Below are positions 9,288-19,435 of a DNA stretch of 43,336 bases, piece after piece. The DNA is taken from contig NZ_ATDK01000217.1 in the NCBI RefSeq assembly GCF_000444135.1, positions 1 to 43,336 of the forward strand, read 5' to 3'. Each line of letters opens with the position of its first letter. Position 1 is the stretch's first letter. Under the pieces are notes generated by a model that was given only the letters and a program-made list of their open reading frames with translations, made no database searches and was not told the origin of the DNA. Source of the stretch: Pseudomonas avellanae BPIC 631. Lineage in GTDB: Bacteria; Pseudomonadota; Gammaproteobacteria; Pseudomonadales; Pseudomonadaceae. The position numbers and the translations under genes were made by a program.

Positions 9288-9610
9288 TTCTGCCCGCAGG
9301 GCGTGGGAGCGGACCGGGCGACGCTTCGCTTGTTCGCGAAGACCGTATTTCAGGCGATGCACTTTCGGAGAATGTACCGCCCCTTTCGCGAACAAGTTCG
9401 CTCCCACGCCCTGCGGGCAGAATCAAAAGCGGACCGGGTGCTGCTTCGCTTGTGCGCGAGCGGTCGGATGACTCATTCACGGTCCATCGGAATGAATGTA
9501 AGAGCGGACTTGTCCGCGAATGCTGTACTGCAGGCGATAAATATTCTGCGGATGTAAAGCCCTCTTCGCGGACAAGTCCCCACGCCCTGCGGGCAGAATC
9601 AAAAGCGGAC
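9288..9610. repeat. REP/BIME-type array of nested inverted and direct repeats
   Basis: This gene-free stretch is built of repeats. The 24 bases at 9288–9311 (TTCTGCCCGCAGGGCGTGGG plus AGCG) are perfectly inverted at 9399–9422. The 15 bases GGACTTGTCCGCGAA (9506–9520) are perfectly inverted at 9565–9579. The 32 bases at 9403–9434 recur directly at 9579–9610. The cores (GCGGACTTGTCCGCGAA, TTCGCGAACAAGTTCGCTCC) look like the REP palindromes scattered in P. syringae and P. fluorescens genomes, normally spread by a RAYT transposase encoded elsewhere. Short open frames here are not genes. Confidence 0.85.
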
Positions 9611-9632
9611 TTGCTTAGTACGATGAGCGCTG

Positions 9633-9677
9633 GAGCGTGAGGAACGATAATCTCGACTATCGTGCCGGCGCTCTGCG
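9633..9677. repeat. Imperfect long hairpin containing the right flanking repeat copy
   Basis: GAGCG…GG.ACGATA (9633–9649) pairs imperfectly with TATCGT.CC..CGCTC (9658–9673) around a short loop. The right half (9655–9677) is the second copy of the repeat at 9213–9236. It may act as a transcription barrier, but no T tract follows on either strand. Confidence 0.6.
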
Positions 9678-9720
9678 TCCGGTGCTGTTGGGTGCCGCGA
9701 GCGTTGAGGCCAGAATAATC

Positions 9721-9744
9721 GTGACCCTATTCAGGAAAAGTCAC
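9721..9744. promoter_or_regulatory. Candidate TetR operator/promoter in front of the regulator gene
   Basis: The palindrome GTGAC-N14-GTCAC, 24 bases, lies 38 bases upstream of the TetR start. The identical arrangement with the same arm spacing occurs at 10414–10437 in front of the efflux operon. A possible sigma-70 promoter overlaps it: GTGACC (9721–9726), 18 bases, TTATTG (9745–9750). Binding would therefore block RNA polymerase. This is inferred from sequence symmetry. Confidence 0.55.
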
Positions 9745-9782
9745 TTATTGTCCACTCACCTCAATGTCAGTAAGCTGCGCCT

Positions 9783-10400
9783 ATGAACAAAACCATCAGC
9801 AATCCCGCAGCAGGCCGTGGTCCGGTGGACCATGAGATTCGTGATCAGATCGTGATTGCGGCCACAGAACATTTCAGTCAATACGGTTACGGCAAGACCA
9901 CTGTGTCCGATCTGGCCAGGGCTATCGGGTTTTCCAAAGCGTACATCTACAAGTTTTTCGAGTCCAAGCAGGCCATCGGCGAGATGATCTGCGCCAACTG
10001 CCTGAGTGAAATCGAAGCAGAGGTCAGAGCCGCAGTCAACGAAACGGACCGCCCACCCGAAAAGCTGCGGCGCATGTTCAAATCGGTCGTCGAAGCCAGC
10101 ATTCGCCTGTTCTCGCAGGACCGCAAGCTGTACGAGATCGCCACGTCGGCAGCGACCGAACGCTGGCAGGCGACGTTGATTTACGAGGACAACCTCAAGG
10201 CCATTCTTCAGGGCATTCTGCAGGAAGGCCGGCAAACCGGCGACTTCGAGCGTAAGACGCCCCTTGATGAAACCGTCATGGCGATCTACCTGGTAATGCG
10301 TCCCTACATCAACCCGCTGCTTCTGCAGCACGGCTTCGATCACACCGACGAAGGGCCGAGTCAGTTATCCAGCCTGGTACTGCGCAGCCTGTCGCCGTGA
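9783..10400 (+). CDS. TetR/AcrR-family transcriptional regulator
   Basis: The 205-residue protein has the TetR N-terminal helix-turn-helix (about 20–66): AATEHFSQYGYGKTTVSDLA followed by RAIGFSKAYIYKFFESKQAI. The rest is an alpha-helical ligand/dimerisation domain with no clear ligand signature. It lies on the same strand directly ahead of an RND membrane-fusion/pump pair and is probably its local repressor. This is supported by the same GTGAC-N14-GTCAC palindrome in front of both (9721 and 10414). The regulator is intact while both pump genes are frameshifted. The inducer is unknown. Confidence 0.9.
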   Translation: MNKTISNPAAGRGPVDHEIRDQIVIAATEHFSQYGYGKTTVSDLARAIGFSKAYIYKFFESKQAIGEMICANCLSEIEAEVRAAVNETDRPPEKLRRMFKSVVEASIRLFSQDRKLYEIATSAATERWQATLIYEDNLKAILQGILQEGRQTGDFERKTPLDETVMAIYLVMRPYINPLLLQHGFDHTDEGPSQLSSLVLRSLSP

Positions 10401-10413
10401 CAAAACAATGGTT

Positions 10414-10437
10414 GTGACCATTGACTAATTTGGTCAC
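10414..10437. promoter_or_regulatory. Candidate TetR operator/promoter of the efflux operon
   Basis: GTGACCA-N10-TGGTCAC is a perfect 7-base-arm palindrome 44 bases upstream of the membrane-fusion gene. Its GTGAC-N14-GTCAC core matches the site at 9721 exactly in arms and spacing. A promoter-like GTGACC-N18-TAGAAT (-10 at 10438–10443) has its -35 in the left arm and its -10 next to the right arm, the same geometry as at 9721. Confidence 0.6.
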
Positions 10438-10481
10438 TAGAATCAAAGTGCAGGTATCGATCACTGCACGTTGAGATTCCC

Positions 10482-11598
10482 ATGCTCCGGCACCGCTTCG
10501 CTTTGCTTGTTCTTGCCAGTGTTCTGCCGGTGGCCCTAACCGCCTGCAGCGAAAAAACGCAACCGGACCCACGCACAGAAGCGCCGTTGGTGCGCGTGGC
10601 GATCCTCCAGGAGGCCAGCGCAGCGCCCCGCTCGTTCACCGGCACCGTGGCGGCACGGGTGCAAAGCGACCTCGGTTTCCGGGTGTCCGGCAAGGTGCTG
10701 GAGCGCTTTGTCGATACCGGGCAGGCCGTCAAGCGCGGCCAACCGCTGATGCGTATCGACCCTGCCGACCTGAAGCTTGCTGCGCACGCACAACGCGAAG
10801 CTGTGACGGCGGCCAAAGCGCAGGCAAAGCAGGCGGCGGACGAAGAGGCGCGTTACCGAAGCCTGCGCAGCAGCGGCGCAATTTCAGCCTCCAGCTACGA
10901 CCAGATCAAAGCGACGGCGGACTCGGCCAAGGCTCAACTCAGCTCGGCCCAAGCGCAGGCCGAAGTGGCCCTCAACGCGACCCGATACGCAGACCTTGTA
11001 GCGGATGCCGACGGCATCGTCATGGAAACCCTCGTTGAACCTGGCCAAGTCGTCAGCGCAGGGCAAGCAGTGGTGCGCGTGGCGCACGCCGGGCCGCGTG
11101 AAGCCGTCATCCAGCTGCCGGAAAACCTTCGCCCTCTTATAGGTTCTGCCGCCCAGGCCATGCTGTTCGGCAACAAAGACCTCAACGCCACGACACGGCT
11201 GCGACAGCTATCGGACGTCGCGGACCGCCAGACCCGCACCTTCGAGGCACGTTATGTGCTGGAAGGCGAGATGGCAAATGCGCCGCTGGGCACCACCATT
11301 ACCGTGAAGATCCCCAGTGCGGATACTGCCGGGCAGAGCACGCTGCAGGTGCCCATCAGTGCGTTGTACGACGCTGGCAAAGGGGCCGGGTGTCTGGGTC
11401 ATTCAAGGGGAGCCGGCACAGGTTAACTGGGCACCGGTAGTGGTTCAGCACCTTGATGACGAGCACGCCCGCATCAGTACGCAACTCAAACCTGGCGCGC
11501 GGATCGTCGCACTCGGCGCACACCTTCTGCATGAAGCTCAGCAGGTGAGGGTGATCGCTCAAGCGAGCGTCGCTGTGGCGGAGGGTGCGCGCCCATGA
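10482..11598 (+). pseudogene. RND efflux membrane fusion lipoprotein, frameshifted
   Basis: This is the periplasmic adaptor that would link the RND pump to an outer membrane channel. The first frame (10482–11426) has a lipoprotein signal with lipobox LTAC (C22), a biotinyl-lipoyl motif (GFRVSGKVLERFVDTGQAVK), an alpha-hairpin rich in Ala/Gln (about 105–160) and the beta-barrel domain. After VPISALYDAGKG the frame is lost at a GGGG run (11382–11385). Removing one G restores GPGVWVIQGEPAQVNWAPVV and the remaining ~70 residues, ending at 11598, for a 371-residue protein of normal length. As written, the C-terminal membrane-proximal domain is replaced by about 13 foreign residues. Either a real null allele or a sequencing error. 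Confidence 0.88.
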
Positions 11599-14500
11599 GC
11601 GAAGGTCGTTTCAACCTGTCAGCGCTGGCCGTGCGCGAGCGTTCGATCACCCTGTTCCTGATCTGCCTGATTTCGCTGGCCGGGGTCATTGCCTTTTTCA
11701 AACTGGGCCGCGCCGAAGACCCGGCCTTCACGGTCAAGGTAATGACCGTGGTATCGGTCTGGCCGGGCGCAACCGCCCAGGAGATGCAGGATCAGGTGGC
11801 GGAGAAGATCGAAAAACGCCTTCAGGAACTGCGCTGGTACGACCGCACCGAAACCTACACGCGGCCTGGCATGGCATTCACAACCCTGACCCTGCTCGAC
11901 AGCACGCCGCCGTCGCAAGTACCGGATGAGTTTTATCAGGCGCGCAAGAAAATCGGTGACGAGGCCATGACGCTTCCGGCCGGGGTTATCGGGCCGATGG
12001 TCAACGACGAGTATTCGGACGTTACCTTCGCGCTGTTCGCGCTCAAGGCCAAAGGCGAGCCGCAGCGCGTGCTGGCACGTGACGCCGAATCGTTACGTCA
12101 GCGCTTGCTGCATGTGCCGGGCGTGAAGAAGGTCAATATCGTGGGCGAGCAGCCCGAGCGCATCTACGTCGAGTTCTCCCACGAGCGACTGGCAACGCTG
12201 GGTATCAGCCCGCAAGAGGTATTTGCTGCGCTGAATAATCAGAATGCGCTTACCCCGGCAGGCTCGGTCGAAACCCGCGGGCCGCAGGTGTTCATTCGGC
12301 TCGACGGCGCTTTCGATGAGCTGCAGAAGATCCGCGACACGCCGGTTGTGGCTCAGGGCCGCACGCTGAAGCTGGCGGACATTGCCACGGTCAAACGCGG
12401 TTACGAAGACCCGGCAACGTTCATGATTCGCAACGGCGGCGAACCGGCGCTGCTGCTGGGGGTCGTCATGCGCGATGGCTGGAACGGGCTGGACCTTGGA
12501 AAGGCGCTGGATCATGAGGTGGGCGCGATCAACGCCGAGCTGCCCTTGGGCATGAACCTGAACAAGGTCACGGACCAGGCCGTCAACATCAGTTCGGCGG
12601 TCGATGAGTTCATGATCAAGTTTTTCGTCGCATTGCTGGTGGTCATGCTGGTCTGCTTTATCAGCATGGGCTGGCGTGTGGGCGTTGTGGTGGCTGCCGC
12701 CGTACCGCTGACCCTGGCGGTGGTCTTCGTAATCATGGCCATGAGCGGCAAGAATTTCGACCGCATTACATTGGGTTCGCTGATTCTGGCGCTCGGGCTG
12801 CTGGTCGACGACGCGATCATCGCCATCGAAATGATGGTGGTGAAGATGGAAGAAGGTTACGACCGCATCGCGGCCTCTGCGTACTCCTGGAGCCACACCG
12901 CCGCGCCCATGTTATCCGGCCACCCTGGTCACCGCTGTCGGCTTCATGCCGAACGGTTTTGCGCGCTCCACGGCAGGCGAATACACCAGCAACATGTTCT
13001 GGATCGTCGGTATCGCGCTGATTGCCTCGTGGGTGGTCGCGGTGTTTTTCACACCCTATCTGGGCGTGAAGCTGTTGCCTGAGGTGAAGCAGGTCGAAGG
13101 CGGCCATGCAGCACTTTACGACACGCCGCGCTACAACCGTTTCCGCCGGGTGCTGGCGCACGTCATTGCAGGCAAGTGGCTGGTTGCAGGCTCGGTCATC
13201 GGGTTGTTCGTTCTGGCCGTGCTTGGCATGGGGCTGGTCAAGAAACAGTTCTTTCCGGTGTCAGACCGCCCCGAAGTGCTGGTCGAACTGCAGATGCCTT
13301 ACGGCACCTCGATTGCTCAAACCAGCGCAGCCGCGGCCAAAGTGGAACGCTGGCTGGCCGAGCAGGCAGAAGCCGGGATCGTCACCGCCTACATTGGCCA
13401 GGGCGCGCCACGTTTTTACATGGCGATGGGGCCGGAATTGCCTGATCCGTCATTTGCCAAGATAGTGGTGCGCACCGACAGCCAGGAACAGCGCGAGACA
13501 CTGAAACACCGCTTGCGTCAGGCTATTTCCGAAGAGCTGGCTGGCGAGGCGCAAGTGCGCGCCACACAACTGGTCTTCGGCCCGTATTCACCCTACCCGG
13601 TCGCCTACCGCGTTACCGGCCATGACCCGGACACACTGCGCAGCATTGCGGCGCAGGTGCAACAGGTGCTGAGCGCCAGCCCGATGATGCGCACCGTCAA
13701 TACTGACTGGGGCACGCGCACCCCAACGCTGCATTTCACCTTGCAACAGGACCGGATGCAGGCCATCGGGCTGAGTTCCAGCCAGGTCGCGCAACAATTG
13801 CAGTTCCTGCTGACCGGCCTGCCGGTTACGGCGGTGCGCGAGGACATTCGCACCGTGCAGGTAGTTGCCCGCTCGGCTGGCGACACCCGACTGGATCCGG
13901 CAAAAATCATGGACTTCACCCTGACAGGCGTCGATGGGCAGCGTGTTCCGCTGTCGCAGATCGGCACAGTCGATGTGCGCATGGAAGAGCCGGTCATGCG
14001 CCGGCGCGATCGCACGCCAACCATCACCGTACGGGGCGACATCGCCGACGGCCTGCAACCGCCAGATGTATCGACGGCCATTACCCGGCAGTTGCAGCCG
14101 ATCATCGACACGCTGCCCAGTGGCTACCGGATCGATCAGGCAGGTTCAATCGAGGAATCCGGCAAGGCAATGGCGGCGATGTTGCCACTGTTTCCGATCA
14201 TGCTGGCGGTCACGCTGATCATCCTGATTCTTCAGGTGCGTTCGATATCGGCCATGGTCATGGTGTTTCTGACCAGCCCGCTGGGGCTGATCGGCGTGGT
14301 GCCTACGCTGATCCTCTTTCAGCAGCCATTTGGTATCAATGCGCTGGTCGGGCTGATCGCACTGTCCGGCATTCTGATGCGCAATACGCTGATCCTGATC
14401 GGCCAGATCCACCACAATGAACAGACGGGGCTCGACCCGTTTCAAGCCGTGGTCGAGGCCACCGTACAACGTGCACGCCCGGTGATACTGACAGCGCTGG

Positions 14501-14682
14501 CCGCCATTCTGGCGTTTATCCCGCTCACCCATTCGGTGTTCTGGGGCACGCTGGCCTACACGCTGATCGGCGGCACATTCGCAGGGACAGTGCTGACCCT
14601 GGTGTTTCTGCCAGCCATGTACTCCATCTGGTTCAGGATCAGGCCAGGGGGCAGCGAGCGACTGGAAACACAGCCCGCCTGA
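11595..14682 (+). pseudogene. RND-family efflux pump inner membrane protein, frameshifted
   Basis: This is a proton-driven inner membrane exporter of the AcrB/hydrophobe type. Translation starts at ATG 11595, overlapping the adaptor stop by 4 bases. The first frame has TM1 (about 18–36), a periplasmic loop, TM2–4 and the proton-relay pair D405–D406 in LGLLVDDAIIAIE. After PMLSG (codon 442) the frame shifts at a CC pair (12920–12921). Removing one C restores PMLSGTLVTAVGFMPNGFAR, continuous with the second frame, which runs to 14682. The restored length is 1028 residues, normal for the family. As written, the second half is not translated in frame. No outer membrane factor gene follows. Substrate unknown. 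Confidence 0.88.
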
Positions 14683-14692
14683 ACTCAGTCAG

Positions 14693-15796
14693 TCAAAAAT
14701 GCAGACGGCCTACCGGCGAGTAAGGCGCAGGATCGATGATCGGCGGGCGGCCCAGCAGCAAGTCGGTGAGTAGCTGGCATGAGGCAGGTGCCAGCACCAG
14801 ACCGTTGCGGTAATGGCCGCAGTTGAGCCACAGCCCGTCGAAGCCAGCCAGTGGTCCGATGAAGGGAATGCCTTCGGGCGAGCCGGGACGCAGCCCAGCC
14901 CATTGGGCAATGGGTTCGGCGTTGACCAGCTCGGGAAGCAATTCGATGGCCGACGCCTTGAGGCTTTCCAGCGCAGCATGCGTGGTGGTCTTGTCGAACC
15001 CCTCATGCTCCAGCGTGCTGCCGATCAGAGTATGGCCATCGCGGCGCGGGATTGCGTAGCGCCCTTTGGCCAGGACCATGCTCGACAGGAAGTCCGACGC
15101 ACATTTGTAGAGGATCATCTGCCCTTTCACCGGCTCGACCGGCAGCGCCAGGCCGAGGGTTTTGAGCAAGTCACCGCTCCAGGCTCCCGCAGCCAGAATC
15201 ACCCGGTCACCGGTCACATCGCCTGACGGCGTGCTCACGCCTGAAATCCTGCTGCCCTCGCGCACAAAGCCGCTGACTTCGCACTGCTCGCGAATGTCTA
15301 CGTTGGGCATCGCCAGCAGCGCGGCCTTGAGCGACTTGACCAGCCGGGGGTTGCGCACATTGGCCACGTCGGCCATGTAAATCGCCCGAGAGAAGCCTTG
15401 CCCCAGCACCGGCACGGCATCGTTCACTGCCGAGATATCGACACTGCTCAATGGCCGGTTTTCACGCGCAGCCCAGTCGAGAGCGGCCTGTTCGTCGTCA
15501 AGGTCGAGCCAGTACAGGCCGGTTTTGTGAACTTCGGGGTCGATACCGGTTTGCGCAAGCAGACGCTCGGCGAGGTGCGGGTAGAAGTCCTGCGACCAGT
15601 GCGCCAGCGCGGTGACTGCCGGGCTGTAGCGCCATGGATAAAGCGGCGAAACAATCCCGCCGCCTGCCCAGGAGGACTCTTGCCCGACACCCGAACGATC
15701 CAGCAATACGACGTTGACCTGCTCGGAGGCGAGATTGAAGGCGGTCAGCAGACCTATGACACCGCCGCCGACAATGACTACTTTTTGCTTGGGCAT
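14693..15796 (-). CDS. thiO: Glycine oxidase ThiO (thiamine biosynthesis)
   Basis: ThiO is an FAD enzyme of the D-amino acid oxidase family. It oxidises glycine to dehydroglycine for the thiazole half of thiamine. The ATG at 15796 gives MPKQKVVIVGGGVIGLLTAF, starting directly with the Rossmann FAD-binding GxGxxG (G10–G15). The upstream in-frame start at 15886 overlaps pilE and is rejected. The 367-residue length fits. C-terminal motifs include WAGLRPGSPEGIPFIGP and the GHYRNGLVLAP segment typical of the family. It lies 28 bases after pilE and ends 10 bases from the convergent pump gene. Co-transcription with the minor-pilin operon is likely by position. Confidence 0.92.
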   Translation of the reverse strand: MPKQKVVIVGGGVIGLLTAFNLASEQVNVVLLDRSGVGQESSWAGGGIVSPLYPWRYSPAVTALAHWSQDFYPHLAERLLAQTGIDPEVHKTGLYWLDLDDEQAALDWAARENRPLSSVDISAVNDAVPVLGQGFSRAIYMADVANVRNPRLVKSLKAALLAMPNVDIREQCEVSGFVREGSRISGVSTPSGDVTGDRVILAAGAWSGDLLKTLGLALPVEPVKGQMILYKCASDFLSSMVLAKGRYAIPRRDGHTLIGSTLEHEGFDKTTTHAALESLKASAIELLPELVNAEPIAQWAGLRPGSPEGIPFIGPLAGFDGLWLNCGHYRNGLVLAPASCQLLTDLLLGRPPIIDPAPYSPVGRLHF

Positions 15797-15824
15797 CTTG
15801 GTCTCGGGACAAGGGAAAACGGTT

Positions 15825-16223
15825 TTAGCGACCCCAGCAGTCTTTGGTGGTGACGCCAGTGGTCGCGCCTGAGTTACTGCGAGCACCGGTATTGGTGATG
15901 ACGAAACTGCCGCATTTGTCGCCGGCCATCAATGTGTTGGGGATAGGTGTTGCGGTCAGGGTGAAGTCGGTGACGGTGGGGACCGACGCTATTGTGTAAT
16001 AAGAGTTGCCCCCGCTTACGGCTATTCCGACATAGGTTGCTGTTCGCGAAAACCCACGCTCGAGTGCCTGGGTTTGCTCGGAAAGCAGACTGGCGATAGC
16101 CGAACGCTGAGTGCGCTTCACGTATTCGGTATAACTGGGGTACGCGATGGCGGCCAGAATACCGACAATCGCCACGACGATCATGAGTTCGATCAACGTA
16201 AAGCCCCTGGATGTCGCTCGCAT
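15825..16223 (-). CDS. pilE: Type IV pilus minor pilin PilE
   Basis: PilE is a minor pilin that joins FimU-PilV-PilW-PilX to prime type IV pilus assembly. The ATG at 16223, with an AGGGA ribosome site, gives a class III signal: [27 protein letters not shown]. PilD would cleave before Phe, and Glu is at mature +5. The upstream start at 16253 overlaps pilY1 and is less likely. The 132-residue protein has two C-terminal cysteines (GDKCG and DCWGR) that probably form the D-loop disulfide. It is the last pilin gene of the minus-strand operon, 11 bases after pilY1; no pilY2 is present between them. Confidence 0.92.
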   Translation of the reverse strand: MRATSRGFTLIELMIVVAIVGILAAIAYPSYTEYVKRTQRSAIASLLSEQTQALERGFSRTATYVGIAVSGGNSYYTIASVPTVTDFTLTATPIPNTLMAGDKCGSFVITNTGARSNSGATTGVTTKDCWGR

Positions 16224-16234
16224 GATTCGTTTCC

Positions 16235-19200
16235 CTATTGGATTTGTCGCCACATGATGCGTTGGAAGACGTTGGCGCTGCCGCCTTTTTCAAGCAGTTT
16301 GGTGGGCGTACCGCCACTGGAGTCAATCATGTACTTGTTATCGTTGGCACCGTTGGTGCCTGCGACGATAGAGGCAACAACCGGAATACCGGTACCAATG
16401 CCAAGACCGCCAACAATCAGATCGGACGAGTTGATATCGCCGTCATTGTTGGTGTCCAGCACCTGATAGTTCAGCATGCTGCCCGTCGCGGCATTGAGTT
16501 CGAACAGGCGCCCGGTGCCGGTGCTTTCACACGGGTCGGTAGAGTTGACGGCCGCCGTGGTGAAGATGATACGACCACGAGAGGTTTGCGCGGGGTAGAT
16601 AATCCGCTCGCCCACGTAAGGAGCAGCCGTTGACAGTGGCATGTACCAGCCTTTCTTTGTCCCCCAGTCCACATCGTTGGTCGTGGTGGTGAAGTAGGTA
16701 TTACCGTTACCGACCACGGTGCCATTCACAGCCTGAGCTTGCAGGTTCGCCTCCACGATGTTGCCTGATGCACTGTCGGCGTCCCAGATGGCGTAGAAAT
16801 CCTGCAACGCGCTGGTTTGCTTGTCAGCTGTCTCACTGAATTTACCGGTGCCAAAGTACACAAGCTTGCCGTTGAGTGGGTGGTCCAGCAACAAGGGCTG
16901 GACAGTGATCGACTGGTTGGCGCCACGAGGCGTGGTGAACAACGGCACCCCGCCGAAAGCGACCTTCCAGCTGGACGCCGCAGCGCCACTCATGTCGAAC
17001 TTCCACAGACGCCCCTTGAGATCACCCGCATAAGCGGCCTGAACGATGTTCTGTGAATCGACACGCAGCTTGACCGATGACAAGCCGTTATCCGTCTCGC
17101 TGCCACTGACCGGGGTGGGTATTTCGGCAATCAGCTTCCCGGTGTTGGCGTTCAAGACAAACAGCGATGCCCGTCCGGTGAAACTGCCATAACCGTTACC
17201 AACAACGACGATGCCTGTGCCGTCAGCCATACGTGCCACATCGGGCTTGGAATAGGTGTACCCCAGGTTGTTGAAGGCATTGGTGGTGTCGGACGCGTCC
17301 GGTGCCTTTACCTCCCACAGTGCGCCGACGTTATCAGCGGTGCCTTCAAACAGCCTGATCGCAAACAGGGCCTTGCCGCCAGCACCCAACCCGGAGTAGG
17401 CCACCGTGCGCCATGCAGACCCGGCGGCTGACTGAGTATCAAACACCGATATCTGGCCATCCACCGTAAATTTGTGAGCACCGGAGCCATACGAGGTAGC
17501 AGAAATAGTTGCTAGCGAAGTCAGGGAGGTAGACGGCATATAAGCGTATTTACGAGCGCCGGTGCCCGCGTCAATCACGTTGAAAAAACCGTCGTTGGCG
17601 TTGGTCAGCAGGCTATAACTCATGTTGTTGGCTTTGGTGGACAGATAAGTGGTGTAACTGGTGTCACCCAGCAGGTCAGCGGCGGTCTTCTCCGTGGGCA
17701 GCGCAGCCCCCAGCGATGAGTTGACGATATCGCCGAGCAACAGGGTGCGGGTACGCAGATTTGCGTTCGCGGTGCCTTTGGCCCAGGCAATCATGTCCGC
17801 GCCGGACACACCGTTAGGCAATGTTGCCGTGAACGCGTCACGCTGCGCTTGCGTGAATCTCGTAAAATCCAGGGGGATTTTTGCAGGGCTCGCAGCGGTA
17901 TTCCAGGATTCGAAGACTGGCGCCTGAGCGCTGGTGGTAATGGTGGTGTCGGTCGTCCAGAACGGGGTGCTCAACGCCCCTGTCGTCGCATCAAGATTGT
18001 AGGCCCTGATGGTGCCGTGCCAGTCACTCGGGTCATAAAGGGTCTGATAGAACCGGCTGCCCGCCTGGAGCGTTGACGAGTTGGCCGCGCCGCCCCCGCC
18101 AGAGCCCGCCTTGGCATAGATATCGCTCAACGCAAGGCTCAACGCACTGTTCAAACCGGCGCTGTCGTTGGTCTGGAAATACTTGCCATGCCCATGATTG
18201 TTGTCGGCAGCATCAATCAGCATCTGGTTGTCTGCGGTAAAACCGATGGTGTAGGTCGTCATGTTTTGCTGCGCAAAGCCGTCGTTATCCCAGCTTCTAC
18301 CAGTCAGGTCGGTGGCAGGTGTGCTGGTGCTGCGGCGCATGTCGATGTCATAGGCAAACTTGGCCAGGTCATCCAGGTAAAGCGTATCGCCCTCGCCGTC
18401 GCCGCTGAGATTGGCGCCGTCATTGGCAGCGTTCAGGTCCCAGTTAGGCAACGAGCGGGATGTATTGAGCACATCTTCGGGGTCGTTGGTGGGGAACGTC
18501 CGGTCATAGGTAGGCAAGCCGTCCGTAATGAATACGCCGAAGTTCTTCTGGCAACGGTACTGAATGGGGCTGGTATAAGTGGTCGGAGCTCCGCTGTAGC
18601 TGTAGTAAGGCGTCATGCCACGAAAATAGCGTGTTATCTCGTAGTAGGTTTCAGCGAGAGGCGTATTGGAGTCGCCCCTGAGAGCGTTGATTGCAGTGTT
18701 GAGCGCGGCAATATTTTTGTTCGCCTGATCCTGAGTGACCCCGCCGTTGTTATACGTAGTGCTGGCAACCGGAGACAGGTCTACGACTTCCTTGGCAATC
18801 TTTCCGCCCGGGCCTGAATCCGAGTTGGTGGGCTGATTGTAGCTGGCCAGCCCGAATCTCAGCGTCTTGTTGTTGGCGACAAGATTCAGTGAAACCGTGC
18901 GCGCTACGTTGATACGGTAATCGTTGGGAATGATGTTATTGACGGTAAAGTCTTTGACATTCGAGTTGGTCGCCGCACGCGTCAGGTCGATCAGGTAAGA
19001 CAGATAATCTGCGGTATACCGCGTGGTGCTCTCGTTGGCTGCTGGATCGGGCAGTTTCAGGCAGTACGCTATATTGGAGCGCGCCAGATACGTATAACCG
19101 GAACCACATCCATTCGCCGAGGTAGCACTCAGCAACAGCGTGTCATCGCCTTGAATGGAAACGCCGTTGCAGCCAGAACGAACACATCCCGCTGGCTGAG

Positions 19201-19435
19201 CATAAATAATTGCTGGACGGTTGGTTATCGTCGGATCAAACCCGGCTGCCCAGATAATGTTGTACATGCTCCCCGAGTTATCGACCATCAGCATCACATT
19301 GGGCGGCACAGCAGATGCACTTAACAGCGGGACCTGGGCTGGCGTGAACGCATACACGGGCGTAAGCGCATAAAAAGCCAAAAGCGCACCGCCGAGGTAC
19401 TTCAGGCTGCGACGGAGTTTCTCAGCAATTGGCAT
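16235..19435 (-). CDS. pilY1: Type IV pilus tip-associated adhesin PilY1
   Basis: PilY1 is a large secreted/tip protein for pilus biogenesis, surface sensing and adhesion. The 1066-residue product starts with a Sec signal peptide (cleavage after PVYA, about 29). It then has a von Willebrand A-like domain whose metal site begins DNSGS (52–56), a variable middle part, and a C-terminal seven-bladed propeller domain (about 600–1050). An EF-hand-like calcium loop [12 protein letters not shown] sits near 994–1005; P. aeruginosa PilY1 has a comparable calcium site needed for the extension/retraction balance. The ATG at 19435 has a GGAGAG ribosome site and overlaps the pilX stop by 14 bases. The frame is intact throughout. 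Confidence 0.95.
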   Translation of the reverse strand: MPIAEKLRRSLKYLGGALLAFYALTPVYAFTPAQVPLLSASAVPPNVMLMVDNSGSMYNIIWAAGFDPTITNRPAIIYAQPAGCVRSGCNGVSIQGDDTLLLSATSANGCGSGYTYLARSNIAYCLKLPDPAANESTTRYTADYLSYLIDLTRAATNSNVKDFTVNNIIPNDYRINVARTVSLNLVANNKTLRFGLASYNQPTNSDSGPGGKIAKEVVDLSPVASTTYNNGGVTQDQANKNIAALNTAINALRGDSNTPLAETYYEITRYFRGMTPYYSYSGAPTTYTSPIQYRCQKNFGVFITDGLPTYDRTFPTNDPEDVLNTSRSLPNWDLNAANDGANLSGDGEGDTLYLDDLAKFAYDIDMRRSTSTPATDLTGRSWDNDGFAQQNMTTYTIGFTADNQMLIDAADNNHGHGKYFQTNDSAGLNSALSLALSDIYAKAGSGGGGAANSSTLQAGSRFYQTLYDPSDWHGTIRAYNLDATTGALSTPFWTTDTTITTSAQAPVFESWNTAASPAKIPLDFTRFTQAQRDAFTATLPNGVSGADMIAWAKGTANANLRTRTLLLGDIVNSSLGAALPTEKTAADLLGDTSYTTYLSTKANNMSYSLLTNANDGFFNVIDAGTGARKYAYMPSTSLTSLATISATSYGSGAHKFTVDGQISVFDTQSAAGSAWRTVAYSGLGAGGKALFAIRLFEGTADNVGALWEVKAPDASDTTNAFNNLGYTYSKPDVARMADGTGIVVVGNGYGSFTGRASLFVLNANTGKLIAEIPTPVSGSETDNGLSSVKLRVDSQNIVQAAYAGDLKGRLWKFDMSGAAASSWKVAFGGVPLFTTPRGANQSITVQPLLLDHPLNGKLVYFGTGKFSETADKQTSALQDFYAIWDADSASGNIVEANLQAQAVNGTVVGNGNTYFTTTTNDVDWGTKKGWYMPLSTAAPYVGERIIYPAQTSRGRIIFTTAAVNSTDPCESTGTGRLFELNAATGSMLNYQVLDTNNDGDINSSDLIVGGLGIGTGIPVVASIVAGTNGANDNKYMIDSSGGTPTKLLEKGGSANVFQRIMWRQIQ

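Noticed and set aside
9288..9610. CRISPR array
   Set aside because: Repeats are palindromic doublets of uneven spacing, without regular spacers or cas genes.
9238..9640. Short open frames in the REP region
   Set aside because: They translate palindromic repeats and have no ribosome sites or family matches.
15797..15886. Longer ThiO start at 15886
   Set aside because: It overlaps pilE and adds residues before the FAD-binding strand that normally starts the protein.
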